Shown here: piece by piece, positions 1 through 7,961 of the stretch | Numbering within the stretch: position 1 is the stretch's first letter | Layout: every line of letters starts with the position of its first letter | Assembly: GCA_024276455.1 (NCBI GenBank) | Contig: JAJRXE010000452.1 | Span: 1-11,784, forward strand | Direction: 5' to 3' | Origin: Calditrichota bacterium | Lineage (GTDB): Bacteria > Calditrichota > Calditrichia > RBG-13-44-9 | DNA: 11,784 bases | Notes under the pieces: model-generated | The model's database searches: none | Told to the model about the DNA's origin: nothing | The model's input: the letters and a program-made list of their open reading frames with translations, nothing else | Made by a program: the position numbers and the translations under genes

Positions 1-1022
1 AAGGCGCCACGCTGGACGCGGCCACTGGCCAATTCAGCTGGACCCCCACCTTCGAACAATCCGGGGTGTACAATTTGACCGCCCGGGTGACAGATCCCGG
101 AGGATTAAGCGCCGAGACGCCTCTGCAAATTACCGTGAACCATGTCAATCGGCCCCCGGTGGTGGAGGAAATTTCCCCGATTACCGGTAAAGAGAATGAA
201 CCGCTTACCATTCGGTTGCCGATTTCCGATCCCGACAAAGAAGATGACGGCAAACTGACCGTAGAGGTCCGCAATTTGCCGGAAGGTGCGGTGTTGAATT
301 CTGCCAGAGGAGAAATTACCTGGACGCCCACTTTCGAGCAGAGTGGCGATTACACCATTTCGTTTACCGTAACAGATCCTGCCGGGGCAACGGCCGAAGG
401 GCAGGTGCAGGTGCAGATTGCGCAGGTAAATCGTCCGCCCACCCTTCCCAAAGTGACAGATCAACAGGCAATGGAAAATCAGGAGTTTACCCTGACTTTG
501 CCGGAGGGGAACGACCCGGATCAGGAAGATGCCGAAAAATTGACCTATGAGGTAGTTGGCCTTCCGGCGGGGGCAACCTTCGATGGGACATCGCGCACCC
601 TGCACTGGAAACCCGGATTTGATCAAGCCGGAAAATACTCCTTAACCTACCGGGTAAGCGACGGGGAAGGTGCCACGGCCGAACAGAGCTTCGCGATTAC
701 CGTGAAGAATACCGATCGGCCGCCTAAAATAGAAGTGCCCGGAAGTCAGACGGTGAAAGAAGGGGAACGGCTGACCTTCACGGTGAAGGCCAGCGATCCG
801 GATGCGGAGGACGAAGGAAAGTTGCGATTTCGCGCCGAGGGGTTGCCTTCGGGGGCAAAAATAGATTCCAGAAGCGGTGAATTCTCCTGGAAACCGGATT
901 TCAACCAACAAGGGCAATATCAGATAACCTTTGTGGTAAAAGACTCCCAGGGTTTAGAAGACCGGGCAACCGTTCAGATTGTGGTGGAAGATGTGACGCC
1001 TCAAGAAGGCGGACAGCAATAA
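1..1022 (+). CDS. Ig/cadherin-like repeat protein, 3' part of gene (5' end outside window)
   Basis: The reading frame is open from base 3 of the window to a TAA at 1020-1022, so this is the C-terminal part of a longer protein. It contains three full repeats of about 94-95 residues and the end of a fourth. Repeat junctions are marked by NRPP or DRPP at about 147-158, 429-440 and 714-725. Each full repeat carries an acidic DPDxED motif, a GLP/NLPxGA turn, an aromatic WTP/WKPxFxQxG motif and a final VxD strand. This pattern matches putative-Ig and cadherin-like domains of bacterial surface or secreted proteins; the acidic motifs may bind calcium (inference). The protein ends with a short hydrophilic tail, DVTPQEGGQQ. 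No sorting domain, membrane anchor or LPXTG motif is visible at the C-terminus. Repeat adhesion or scaffold function is likely, but the partner is unknown. Confidence 0.85.
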   Translation, partial: GATLDAATGQFSWTPTFEQSGVYNLTARVTDPGGLSAETPLQITVNHVNRPPVVEEISPITGKENEPLTIRLPISDPDKEDDGKLTVEVRNLPEGAVLNSARGEITWTPTFEQSGDYTISFTVTDPAGATAEGQVQVQIAQVNRPPTLPKVTDQQAMENQEFTLTLPEGNDPDQEDAEKLTYEVVGLPAGATFDGTSRTLHWKPGFDQAGKYSLTYRVSDGEGATAEQSFAITVKNTDRPPKIEVPGSQTVKEGERLTFTVKASDPDAEDEGKLRFRAEGLPSGAKIDSRSGEFSWKPDFNQQGQYQITFVVKDSQGLEDRATVQIVVEDVTPQEGGQQ

Positions 1023-1032
1023 GAGGCAGGAT

Positions 1033-1042
1033 GGGAGGAAGG
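1033..1042 (+). promoter_or_regulatory. Ribosome binding site deciding the SDR start
   Basis: The purine run GGGAGGAAGG lies 6 bases before the ATG at 1049. It overlaps the alternative in-frame ATG at 1031, which has only a weak upstream site. This supports 1049 as the true start. Confidence 0.7.
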
Positions 1043-1048
1043 AATAAC

Positions 1049-1747
1049 ATGCAGCGGGTGGTGGTAACCGGGGCAAACCGGGGACTGGGTCTGGAATTTG
1101 TCCGCCAGCTTTTGGAGCGGGGTGCGCAGGTGTTTGCCACCTGTCGCCATCCGCAACAGGCCACTGCCTTGCAGTCGCTGTCGGATGCCTTTCCGGAATC
1201 CCTTCGAATTTTTCAATTAGACGTCCGGAATGAAGAAATCATTCGAACCGTGGCGCAGGAGATCGGGAAAATCGCCGCAGGGATTGACCTTTTGATTAAC
1301 AATGCCGGGATTTTCCCGCCCGGGGAACGGGTGGAAAACCTGGATCCCCGAATTATGTTGGAAACCTTTCAAGTGAATTCTGTGGCTCCACTCATTGTTG
1401 TGAAACACTTTTTGCCGTTTTTAGAAAAAGGGAAACATCCCCGGGTGGTCAACGTGACCTCTCAACTGGGATCATTGACCTTGAAGCAATCCGGAGGTTG
1501 GTACAGTTACTGCGCCAGTAAAACGGCTTTGAATATGTTGACCCGGACGCTGGCTTTTGATCTGGTGCCGAAGGGCATTATTGCCGTTATGATGCATCCC
1601 GGATGGGTAAAAACCGACATGGGTGGTCCCCAGGCTCCCCTGACACCAACCGAGTCGGTTGCCGGAATGCTCCGGGTAATAAACTGTTTGACCTTAAAAG
1701 ACACCGGGAAATTTTTAACCTGGGAAGGCAAAGAACATCCTTGGTAA
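1049..1747 (+). CDS. Short-chain dehydrogenase/reductase (classical SDR, C-factor/sniffer-like)
   Basis: This is a 232-residue NAD(P)-dependent oxidoreductase with a Rossmann fold. The cofactor-binding TGANRGLG is at residues 7-14, an acidic LDV at 57-59, and NNAG at 84-87. The catalytic tetrad is complete: N110, S138, Y154 and K158 (YCASK). The HPGWVKTDMGG segment at 183-193 resembles the C-factor (CsgA)/sniffer branch of the family, as recalled from family knowledge. The length is normal for a classical SDR. The start at 1049 is chosen for its ribosome binding site. No signal peptide is seen, so it should be cytosolic. It begins 26 bases after the stop of the repeat protein, so the two may share a transcript, but no functional link is apparent. 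The substrate cannot be read from the sequence. Confidence 0.9.
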   Translation: MQRVVVTGANRGLGLEFVRQLLERGAQVFATCRHPQQATALQSLSDAFPESLRIFQLDVRNEEIIRTVAQEIGKIAAGIDLLINNAGIFPPGERVENLDPRIMLETFQVNSVAPLIVVKHFLPFLEKGKHPRVVNVTSQLGSLTLKQSGGWYSYCASKTALNMLTRTLAFDLVPKGIIAVMMHPGWVKTDMGGPQAPLTPTESVAGMLRVINCLTLKDTGKFLTWEGKEHPW

Positions 1748-1817
1748 TCGATCCCTTCAAAATGTAAATTCAAAGAAAATATTTTTTATTTAATCGCCCC
1801 ATTATGTTGAGGTAAAT
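1748..1817 (+). promoter_or_regulatory. AT-rich gap, possible promoter of the kinase gene
   Basis: The 70-base gap is much more AT-rich than the flanking genes. It includes TTCAAA at 1756-1761 and TATTTT at 1780-1785, with an 18-base spacer, which resembles a weak sigma-70-type promoter. The ribosome binding site GAGG is at 1809-1812, five bases before the ATG at 1818. No hairpin terminator for the upstream SDR was found. The promoter reading is tentative. Confidence 0.3.
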
Positions 1818-4800
1818 ATGTTGAAATTTTTAATTGTCAGCCCAGAAAGAAACAAACAGATAGAAGAAATCATTCGCAAGCACTTTGCGGCGGCGGGTTT
1901 GTTATGGGCTTCCGGGAAAGAGCAGGGATTGGCCCTGGCCCACCAGGAGAGGCCGGAGGTGATTTTGTTGGACCATTCTCCGCCGGGCGTAAACGCCGTT
2001 CAACTTTGCCAGGAATTGAAGGCGGATGCCCCGCTGGCTCAAATACCGGTGATTCTGATTTTTGATCCCCGGAAAGACCCGCAGATAAAAGAAGCGGCCC
2101 TGGAAACCGCCGCGGAGGGAATCCTGGAATCCCCTTTTGGAACGGAGGAATTGGTTTCCCTGCTCAAATTGCTTTTGCGGTTGAAAACCGCCGAATCCGC
2201 TTTTCAACGGGCTGGACCTCGGGAAATCGATTTGCAGGAGTCGGCTCTCCGGCAGTTTACCCGGGACAGTTATTTTCAACTGCTCGATTGCCTTCAAGAA
2301 GGCATCTGGGTTCTGGATCGGGAAGGAAAAACCTCCTATGTAAATCCCAATCTGGCTAAAATGCTGGGATATTCCGCGGACGAAATGCTGGGGAAAAAAA
2401 TTTACGAGTTTGTGGAGCCGGACAGAGTAAAAGAGGCGAAACGGTTATTTCTCCCCCGAAAGAAGCACCCCCAAAAAATCTTCGAATTTGAATTCTTGCA
2501 CAAAAAAGGCCGCCCCATTTACGTGTTAGTGTCTCTATCTCCCGTGGTAAATAAAAGTGGGAAATGGACCGGGACGATTGCCAGCCTGCTGGACTTTTCC
2601 AAACGAAAAATGTACGAATCGAAGCTGGAGGAGAGTGAACGGAAATTTCGTAATCTGTTCGAACACATTGCCGACTACGCCTTGATTGTTGATCCGGAGG
2701 GCAAAGAGGGACCGGTAATAGTGGATGCCAGCCAATCGGCTTGCCGAATGCTTGGTTACCCTTACGAAGAGCTGGTGGGTAAATTAGTGAACGACCTGGA
2801 CGATGAAGAAAACCGGCGGAAAATTCCCCGGCGAGCCAGGGAAATTCTGGAGAAGGGAAAGATTACCTTCGAAACGGTTCAACTTCGAAAAGACGGGACT
2901 CCGCTGCCGGTGGAAGTGACCGCCCGGCTGATTGACATAGGCGGAAAGCGGTACATTTACGCTATTCAGCGGGACATTACTCACCGTAAAGAAGCCGAAC
3001 GAGCCATACGCGAGAGCGAGGAGAAATACCGTAATTTGATTAAATACTCCCCGGTGGGAATGCTGGTTATTAAAGAGGAGCGGGTGGTCATGGCCAATCG
3101 GGCGCTGGCGGAAACCCTGGGGTTTGATTCCGAAGAGGAAATTCTGGCTCGTTCGATTCTGGATTTTGTTCACCCGGATTTTCAGAAAATAGCCCGAAAG
3201 CGGCTCCGTCAACTGGCAAAGCGGAAGACCAACCGGGTGGAAACGGTGGAAGAGAAGCTCATTCGAAAGGACGGGCGAATCATCGACGTGTTGGTGCTGG
3301 GGCAGGCGGTGGAGTTCGAGGGCGGACCGGCGGTTCAAGGGTACATTTACGACATTACCGAACAAAAGCGTTTCCGGGAAACGATTCAAAAACAGAAACA
3401 ATTTTTAACCAATATTATCGAGTCGCTTACCCATCCTTTCTTCGTCATTAATATTAACGATTACTCCATCGAAATTGCTAATCAGGCGGCGCATTTTCAA
3501 AAAAGAGAAGGGGTGACAACCTGCTACGCCTTGCTGTACGGACGGAGTGAACCGTGCAACGGGACGCTCAATTATTGTCCGGTGGAAATAATGAAGAAAA
3601 CCAAAAAACCGGTTACCGTGGAGCATGTGCGCCTGGATGAAAACAATCGGGAAAAGTTTGTCGAGATTCATGCCTACCCCATTTTTGATGAAAACGGCGT
3701 CCTGGTGCAGGCGATTGAATATTCCTTCGACATTACCCTGCGCAAGCAGGCGGAAAGAAAGTTGTCCGAAAACGAAGAACGCTTCCGGGCCATTGTGGAG
3801 TATTCCCATGCCGGAATTATTTTGGTGGACAACCATTACCGATTTCTTTATGTGAATAAACGTTTTGCCGAAATCACCGGTTACGAGCAGGAAGAACTGG
3901 TGGGGAAGGATTTCCGCATTATTCTGGATGAAGAGAGCAAAGCGTTGGTAAGCGATCGCTACCGGCGCCGTCAGCAAGGCGAAGAAGTGCCGAGTATTTA
4001 CGAGTTTAACGTGTTGCGGAAGGATGGAAGCATTCGGCGGGTAGAAATCCGTTCCACCATTATTACCGATTCGCGCGGGCAGGTGCAAACCATTGCTCAG
4101 ATTCTGGACATCACCGAACGGAAAAAACTGGAACAGGAACTTTTGTACGAACGGGATTTGCTGCACGCCCTGATGGACAACATTCCGGACAAAATTTATT
4201 TTAAAGACAATCAGTTCCGCTTTACCCGGGTGAACCAGGCCATGGCGCAGGTGCTTGGTCTGAAAAGTCCCGAAGAGGCGGTGGGGCGTTCGGAGGCGGA
4301 GTTTTTTGATGAGGAGACCGCCCGGGAAATTCTGCGGGATGAACAAGCCATTCTGGACACCGGGATACCGTTAATCGACAAGATTGAGAAAATTAAATAT
4401 CCGGACCAATCGCAGCACTGGATTTCGGTCACCAAGGTGCCCATTCGCGATGCAGCCGGGAAAATTGTCGGGTTGGTGGGCATCTCCCGGGATATTACCG
4501 ATCGCATCCAGGCCGAAGAGGCGCTTAAGGAATCTGAGGAAAGGTACCGCAATCTGATTGAACAATCGAACGATGCGATTTACCTGCTTTTTAACAACCG
4601 ATTTGAAATTATTAATCGGCGTTTTACCGAAATGTTTGGAATTACCCTGGAGGAAGCCAATTCTCCTGATTTTAATTTTCTGCAACTGGTGGCTCCCAAA
4701 AGTATTCCCTTTTTGCAGGAAAGAATCCGGCGGCAGCAACGGGGTGAAAAACTGGAACCCATTTACGAATTTACGGCAATCGACAAGTCGGGAAATGAGA

Positions 4801-6419
4801 TCGATTGCGAGGTGAGTGTTTCGTACATTAAGTACAAAGGGGGCGTGGCCACCCAGGGTATTCTACGCGACATTACCGAGCGGAAGCGGGCAGAGAGGCA
4901 ACTATCCCGGTTGGCCGCCGTCATCGAACAATCCAGCGAAACGGTGGTAATTACCGATGTGGATGGCAATATCGAATATGTGAATCCGGCTTTCGAAAAG
5001 ACCACCGGCTACACCCTGGAAGAGGTATTGGGACAAAATCCCCGGGTGCTGAAAAGCGGTCATCAAGACGAACAGTTTTACCGGGAGCTCTGGGAAACCA
5101 TCACCAGCGGCAATATCTGGAAGGGGAGTTTTATTAATCGCAAAAAAGACGGTACGCTGTACTACGAGGATGCCACCATTTTCCCCATCAAGGACAGGAA
5201 TGGGAATATTATTAATTTTGCGGCGGTCAAGCGGGATGTGACCCCGGAACGGATGCTGGAAGAACAGGTGCGGCAGGCTCAAAAAATGGAGGCAATCGGC
5301 AAATTGGCCGGCGGGGTGGCTCACGATTTCAACAATTTACTGACGGTGATTAACGGGTATTGTGAACTCTTGCAGACTAAAATTAAACCGAATCAGCCGT
5401 TTTACCGGGAAATTGAACTGATCCGCCGGGCCGGTGAACGGGCCAGCGCCCTGACCAGCCAGCTGCTGGCTTTCAGCCGGCGTCAGGTTATTCAGCCGGA
5501 AGTATTAAATCTGAACCGGGTGGTTGCCGCCACCGAGAAAATGCTGCGGCGCCTCATTGGCGAGGATGTGGAACTGATTACTGTCCTGGAACCGAACCTG
5601 AAGAGCGTGAAAATCGATCCAGTCCAGGTGGATCAGGTCATCATGAATCTGGCGGTGAATGCCCGCGACGCCATGCCGCAAGGGGGAAAACTCACCATCG
5701 AGACGGCCAATGTGCATCTGGATGAGGAATATACCCGGGCTCATCTGGGCGCCAGACCCGGCGATTACGTCATGCTGGCGATTAGCGATACCGGGGTGGG
5801 AATGGACCACGAGATCCAAAAGCACATTTTTGAACCTTTCTTTACAACCAAGGGGAAGGGAAAAGGCACCGGTCTGGGCTTGTCCACCGTGTACGGGATT
5901 GTGAAACAGAACAATGGATTTATCTGGGTTTACAGCGAACCGGGCAAAGGAACCACCTTTAAGATTTATTTCCCGCAGGTGGAAGAAGATTCCCAAACCA
6001 GTGATTCTCAGCTGGACGAAATCTCCGATTTACGGGGTGACGAAACCATTCTGCTGGTAGAAGACGATGACGGCGTGCGGGAATTGGCTCAAATCACACT
6101 CAGGGAGAGCGGTTACCAGGTAATGGTGGCGCGCAACGGCAACGAAGCGCTCCGCCTCCTCGATGGCCACCCGGAACCCATTCATTTACTGTTGACCGAT
6201 GTCATTATGCCGGAAATGAGCGGGCGGCAGTTGGCGGAAAAAGTGCTCCGAAAACGACCGGATATTAAGGTGCTTTACATGTCCGGCTACACGTACAATG
6301 CCATTGTACACCACGGAGTGCTGGAAGAGGGAACGGAATTCATTCAAAAGCCGTTCAACGCCCAGAATTTACTGCGGAAAGTACGGGAAGTGTTGCAAAA
6401 AAGTAGCTACCGAAGGTAA
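1818..6419 (+). CDS. Hybrid sensor histidine kinase: degenerate receiver, eight PAS domains, HisKA, HATPase, receiver
   Basis: This is a 1533-residue protein without membrane segments, so probably a cytosolic sensor kinase. Residues 1-125 form a receiver-like domain that keeps the phospho-acceptor position (D52 in LLDHSPPG) but lacks the acidic pair, the Thr/Ser and the Lys. Eight PAS domains follow at about 149-265, 274-395, 402-520, 527-645, 654-770, 779-898, 908-1025 and 1030-1145; most end in DIT-x-RK-type PAC motifs. The dimerisation domain has phospho-acceptor H1169 in AHDFNN. The HATPase has the N box (N1277, N1281, D1284), G1 box DTGVGM (1324-1329), F box FEPFFTTK and G2 box GTGLGLS (1350-1356). 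The C-terminal receiver (about 1408-1530) is intact: E1415/D1416/D1417, D1461, S1489, K1511. The phosphoryl group probably passes from H1169 to D1461 and then to an unknown phosphotransfer partner. No DNA-binding output domain and no adjacent response regulator is present. Confidence 0.95.
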   Translation: MLKFLIVSPERNKQIEEIIRKHFAAAGLLWASGKEQGLALAHQERPEVILLDHSPPGVNAVQLCQELKADAPLAQIPVILIFDPRKDPQIKEAALETAAEGILESPFGTEELVSLLKLLLRLKTAESAFQRAGPREIDLQESALRQFTRDSYFQLLDCLQEGIWVLDREGKTSYVNPNLAKMLGYSADEMLGKKIYEFVEPDRVKEAKRLFLPRKKHPQKIFEFEFLHKKGRPIYVLVSLSPVVNKSGKWTGTIASLLDFSKRKMYESKLEESERKFRNLFEHIADYALIVDPEGKEGPVIVDASQSACRMLGYPYEELVGKLVNDLDDEENRRKIPRRAREILEKGKITFETVQLRKDGTPLPVEVTARLIDIGGKRYIYAIQRDITHRKEAERAIRESEEKYRNLIKYSPVGMLVIKEERVVMANRALAETLGFDSEEEILARSILDFVHPDFQKIARKRLRQLAKRKTNRVETVEEKLIRKDGRIIDVLVLGQAVEFEGGPAVQGYIYDITEQKRFRETIQKQKQFLTNIIESLTHPFFVININDYSIEIANQAAHFQKREGVTTCYALLYGRSEPCNGTLNYCPVEIMKKTKKPVTVEHVRLDENNREKFVEIHAYPIFDENGVLVQAIEYSFDITLRKQAERKLSENEERFRAIVEYSHAGIILVDNHYRFLYVNKRFAEITGYEQEELVGKDFRIILDEESKALVSDRYRRRQQGEEVPSIYEFNVLRKDGSIRRVEIRSTIITDSRGQVQTIAQILDITERKKLEQELLYERDLLHALMDNIPDKIYFKDNQFRFTRVNQAMAQVLGLKSPEEAVGRSEAEFFDEETAREILRDEQAILDTGIPLIDKIEKIKYPDQSQHWISVTKVPIRDAAGKIVGLVGISRDITDRIQAEEALKESEERYRNLIEQSNDAIYLLFNNRFEIINRRFTEMFGITLEEANSPDFNFLQLVAPKSIPFLQERIRRQQRGEKLEPIYEFTAIDKSGNEIDCEVSVSYIKYKGGVATQGILRDITERKRAERQLSRLAAVIEQSSETVVITDVDGNIEYVNPAFEKTTGYTLEEVLGQNPRVLKSGHQDEQFYRELWETITSGNIWKGSFINRKKDGTLYYEDATIFPIKDRNGNIINFAAVKRDVTPERMLEEQVRQAQKMEAIGKLAGGVAHDFNNLLTVINGYCELLQTKIKPNQPFYREIELIRRAGERASALTSQLLAFSRRQVIQPEVLNLNRVVAATEKMLRRLIGEDVELITVLEPNLKSVKIDPVQVDQVIMNLAVNARDAMPQGGKLTIETANVHLDEEYTRAHLGARPGDYVMLAISDTGVGMDHEIQKHIFEPFFTTKGKGKGTGLGLSTVYGIVKQNNGFIWVYSEPGKGTTFKIYFPQVEEDSQTSDSQLDEISDLRGDETILLVEDDDGVRELAQITLRESGYQVMVARNGNEALRLLDGHPEPIHLLLTDVIMPEMSGRQLAEKVLRKRPDIKVLYMSGYTYNAIVHHGVLEEGTEFIQKPFNAQNLLRKVREVLQKSSYRR

Positions 6420-7618
6420 ATAATCTTCCGCACTGTCTGGAAACCATTACTGCTCAACCGCAAAAAGTAGATTCCCCCTGGCAGTTCGGTACCGGGACTG
6501 AAATTCAGAGTATGTTGTCCGGGCGCTTGTTTTCCGGAAAACAGTACCGAAACGCGCTGTCCCAGAAGATTGAATACGTCCAGGCGAACTTCGCTGGCGG
6601 TGGGAAGTTCGTACACAATCCGGGTGGACGGATTGAAAGGATTGGGGTAAATGCTCACGAATCGCGGCGATTGCGGGAAAAATGCCGCCTGTTTTTCCAG
6701 ATTGGTCACCACATCGAAAGTAAATTGAGCCGTTACCGGAAGATGGTCGGAGCCGTAGTACAGGGCGTTGGCAATGTCCGCCGGAACGGCTGTGTTGGGC
6801 TGCACATTAATGGAAAGATTGAAATGGCTCCCGTCGTTGCCCACGGAGTGGTAACTGCCGGCAAGTAAGTTGTCTGTCAGGTCGTCCGAAATGAAAATGA
6901 AGTCGAAGCGATCGTCCAGTCCCCCGTACGATCCGCCACCGAATTGCTCCGCCCGGGGAGACTGGGTGTGCAGATAAGCATAACTGGGATTGTTGTGCCA
7001 GTTCCCGGCGGCCTTCAGGGGGTCGATTAAGTACCCACTGGAAATTATCTTCTGGTAAGCCCCTTCGCTGGCGCTGTACAGATTAAAATCGCCGACCAGC
7101 AAAATGTTGGTTTCGGCCGGCAGGGTGGAAAGATGATCCAACAGCACCTGAATCTCCTGGGCGCGCCGATTCTCGTTGTCGCTGCCCTGGCTGGCTTTGA
7201 GGTGCACCGAGTACACCCGCAACACCTCTCCGGAAGCCCGATGCTCCAGAATGTATTCGGCAATGTCCCGCAAATCGGTTGGCAGATAGTTGGCTTCGAT
7301 CAGGCGAAATTTGCTGCGGTGGAAAAAAAGGGCGTTATCGGTGTCCGGCCCGTCGTGAAATGGGACGGCCTGATAGGTTCCGTCCAGAATGGCCGTTTGA
7401 AACAGCTCCAGTGCCTTGGCACTGGTCATTTCCTGTAAACACACCAGGTCCGGTTCAATGTACTGTAAAACCGCGTGCAGGGCATCCAGACGATCCTGGC
7501 TGACCGTTTCGCTAAATTTCAACACGTTGTACGTTACCACTCGGACGGTGTCAACCGCTCCGAAAAGAAAGCTGATCCAAAGCAGTCCGATTGCAATAAT
7601 CAAGCGGAAAGATTTCAT
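6407..7618 (-). CDS. Exported endonuclease/exonuclease/phosphatase-family protein with type IX sorting domain
   Basis: This 403-residue protein has an N-terminal signal peptide: K2 and R5, a hydrophobic core at about 6-19, and likely cleavage near A21. A full endonuclease/exonuclease/phosphatase (EEP) catalytic domain spans about 23-300. Its metal and catalytic motifs are TYN (N31), LQE (E63), VHL (H139), GDFN (D177, N179), DRFDF (D236, D239) and SDHLPV (D291, H292). Residues 321-403 form a type A sorting domain of the type IX secretion system, starting at YPNPFNPST and ending in GGIYFLRL...KIIYLR. It is therefore probably a metal-dependent phosphodiesterase or phosphatase released to, or anchored on, the cell surface. 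DNA, RNA, phospholipid or inositol phosphate are all possible substrates in this family. The start ATG (reverse strand, 7616-7618) has GGAGG six bases upstream, inside a hairpin. The TAG stop overlaps the end of the convergent kinase gene. Confidence 0.93.
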   Translation of the reverse strand: MKSFRLIIAIGLLWISFLFGAVDTVRVVTYNVLKFSETVSQDRLDALHAVLQYIEPDLVCLQEMTSAKALELFQTAILDGTYQAVPFHDGPDTDNALFFHRSKFRLIEANYLPTDLRDIAEYILEHRASGEVLRVYSVHLKASQGSDNENRRAQEIQVLLDHLSTLPAETNILLVGDFNLYSASEGAYQKIISSGYLIDPLKAAGNWHNNPSYAYLHTQSPRAEQFGGGSYGGLDDRFDFIFISDDLTDNLLAGSYHSVGNDGSHFNLSINVQPNTAVPADIANALYYGSDHLPVTAQFTFDVVTNLEKQAAFFPQSPRFVSIYPNPFNPSTRIVYELPTASEVRLDVFNLLGQRVSVLFSGKQAPGQHTLNFSPGTELPGGIYFLRLSSNGFQTVRKIIYLR

Positions 7619-7624
7619 AAAAAA

Positions 7625-7650
7625 CCTCCGGGAAAGTATTTTCCTGGAGG
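7625..7650 (-). promoter_or_regulatory. Hairpin burying the ribosome binding site of the EEP gene, followed by a T run
   Basis: On the plus strand, CCTCC (7625-7629) and GGAAA (7631-7635) pair with TTTCC (7640-7644) and GGAGG (7646-7650). The loop is four bases, and the only imperfect position is 7630/7645. In the leftward mRNA the 3' arm is the GGAGG ribosome binding site of the EEP gene, followed directly by six T and then the ATG. The element therefore looks like both a Shine-Dalgarno sequestering hairpin and an intrinsic terminator placed at the start codon. The pairing is seen directly; the regulatory role is inference. Confidence 0.55.
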
Positions 7651-7722
7651 GCAGGACGAAGAAGGTTCCGGTGGGAAAAGTCCCTTTAAAGAAGACACCT
7701 TCGTGTGTCGCTCCTGCTCCCC
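7646..7722 (-). promoter_or_regulatory. Alternative long-range stem in the EEP leader
   Basis: The segments 7646-7656 and 7712-7722 are complementary. In the leftward transcript ten of eleven positions pair (one G-U included) and one A-C mismatch interrupts. The arm 7646-7650 is the same CCUCC that pairs with the ribosome binding site in the 7625-7650 hairpin, so the two structures exclude each other. The enclosed segment has smaller stems, including GACAC/GTGTC (7694-7698 with 7705-7709) and GGGA/TCCC (7673-7676 with 7681-7684). A ligand, protein or temperature switch is possible; no known aptamer was recognised. Confidence 0.4.
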
Positions 7723-7747
7723 TGTTCCATTTCCTAAAATCGGATAT

Positions 7748-7786
7748 TTCGGCAAAATAATTAGCCTCACCCGGCTATTTGCCGAA
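7748..7786. repeat. Long bulged inverted repeat
   Basis: TTCGGCAAA (7748-7756) pairs with TTTGCCGAA (7778-7786), and TAGCC (7762-7766) pairs with GGCTA (7773-7777), around a six-base loop. Five unpaired bases on one side form a bulge. All 14 pairs are Watson-Crick. Neither strand has a strong T run after it, so it is not a clear terminator. It may be part of the leader or a protein-binding site in the divergent region. Confidence 0.5.
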
Positions 7787-7905
7787 CATCTTCGGAAAGT
7801 AATTTAAAAAAATGTTTTTGGAAGGGATACTGCTTTTTTCATTCTTCCCCGGGTCTGGTGGTGAAACCGGAATATCGGTTTACTTCCTGCCAAGTTGTGG
7901 TTAAA

Positions 7906-7938
7906 TTCCCGGAGTATGCGGGAAGCTTCCGTCCGGGA
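7906..7938. repeat. Overlapping, mutually exclusive short inverted repeats
   Basis: TTCCCG (7906-7911) can pair with CGGGAA (7919-7924), or TCCCGG (7907-7912) with CCGGGA (7933-7938). The palindrome GGAAGCTTCC lies at 7921-7930 between them. The arms share bases, so only one form can exist at a time. They lie some 65-100 bases upstream of the second SDR. The function is unknown. Confidence 0.35.
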
Positions 7939-7961
7939 TTGGCAAAGTTAAAACAGGGTGG

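Noticed and set aside
1031..1048. ATG at 1031 as start of the first SDR
   Set aside because: The strong ribosome binding site for the ATG at 1049 overlaps these codons, and the SDR fold begins right after 1049.
3405..4346. Long minus-strand open frame (313 codons) inside the kinase gene
   Set aside because: It lies fully opposite the conserved PAS domains, has no recognisable domain, and is explained by the coding pattern of the sense strand.
7646..7722. Cobalamin, SAM, TPP or c-di-GMP riboswitch in the EEP leader
   Set aside because: I looked for their conserved core sequences on both strands and did not find them; only the stem arrangement is switch-like.
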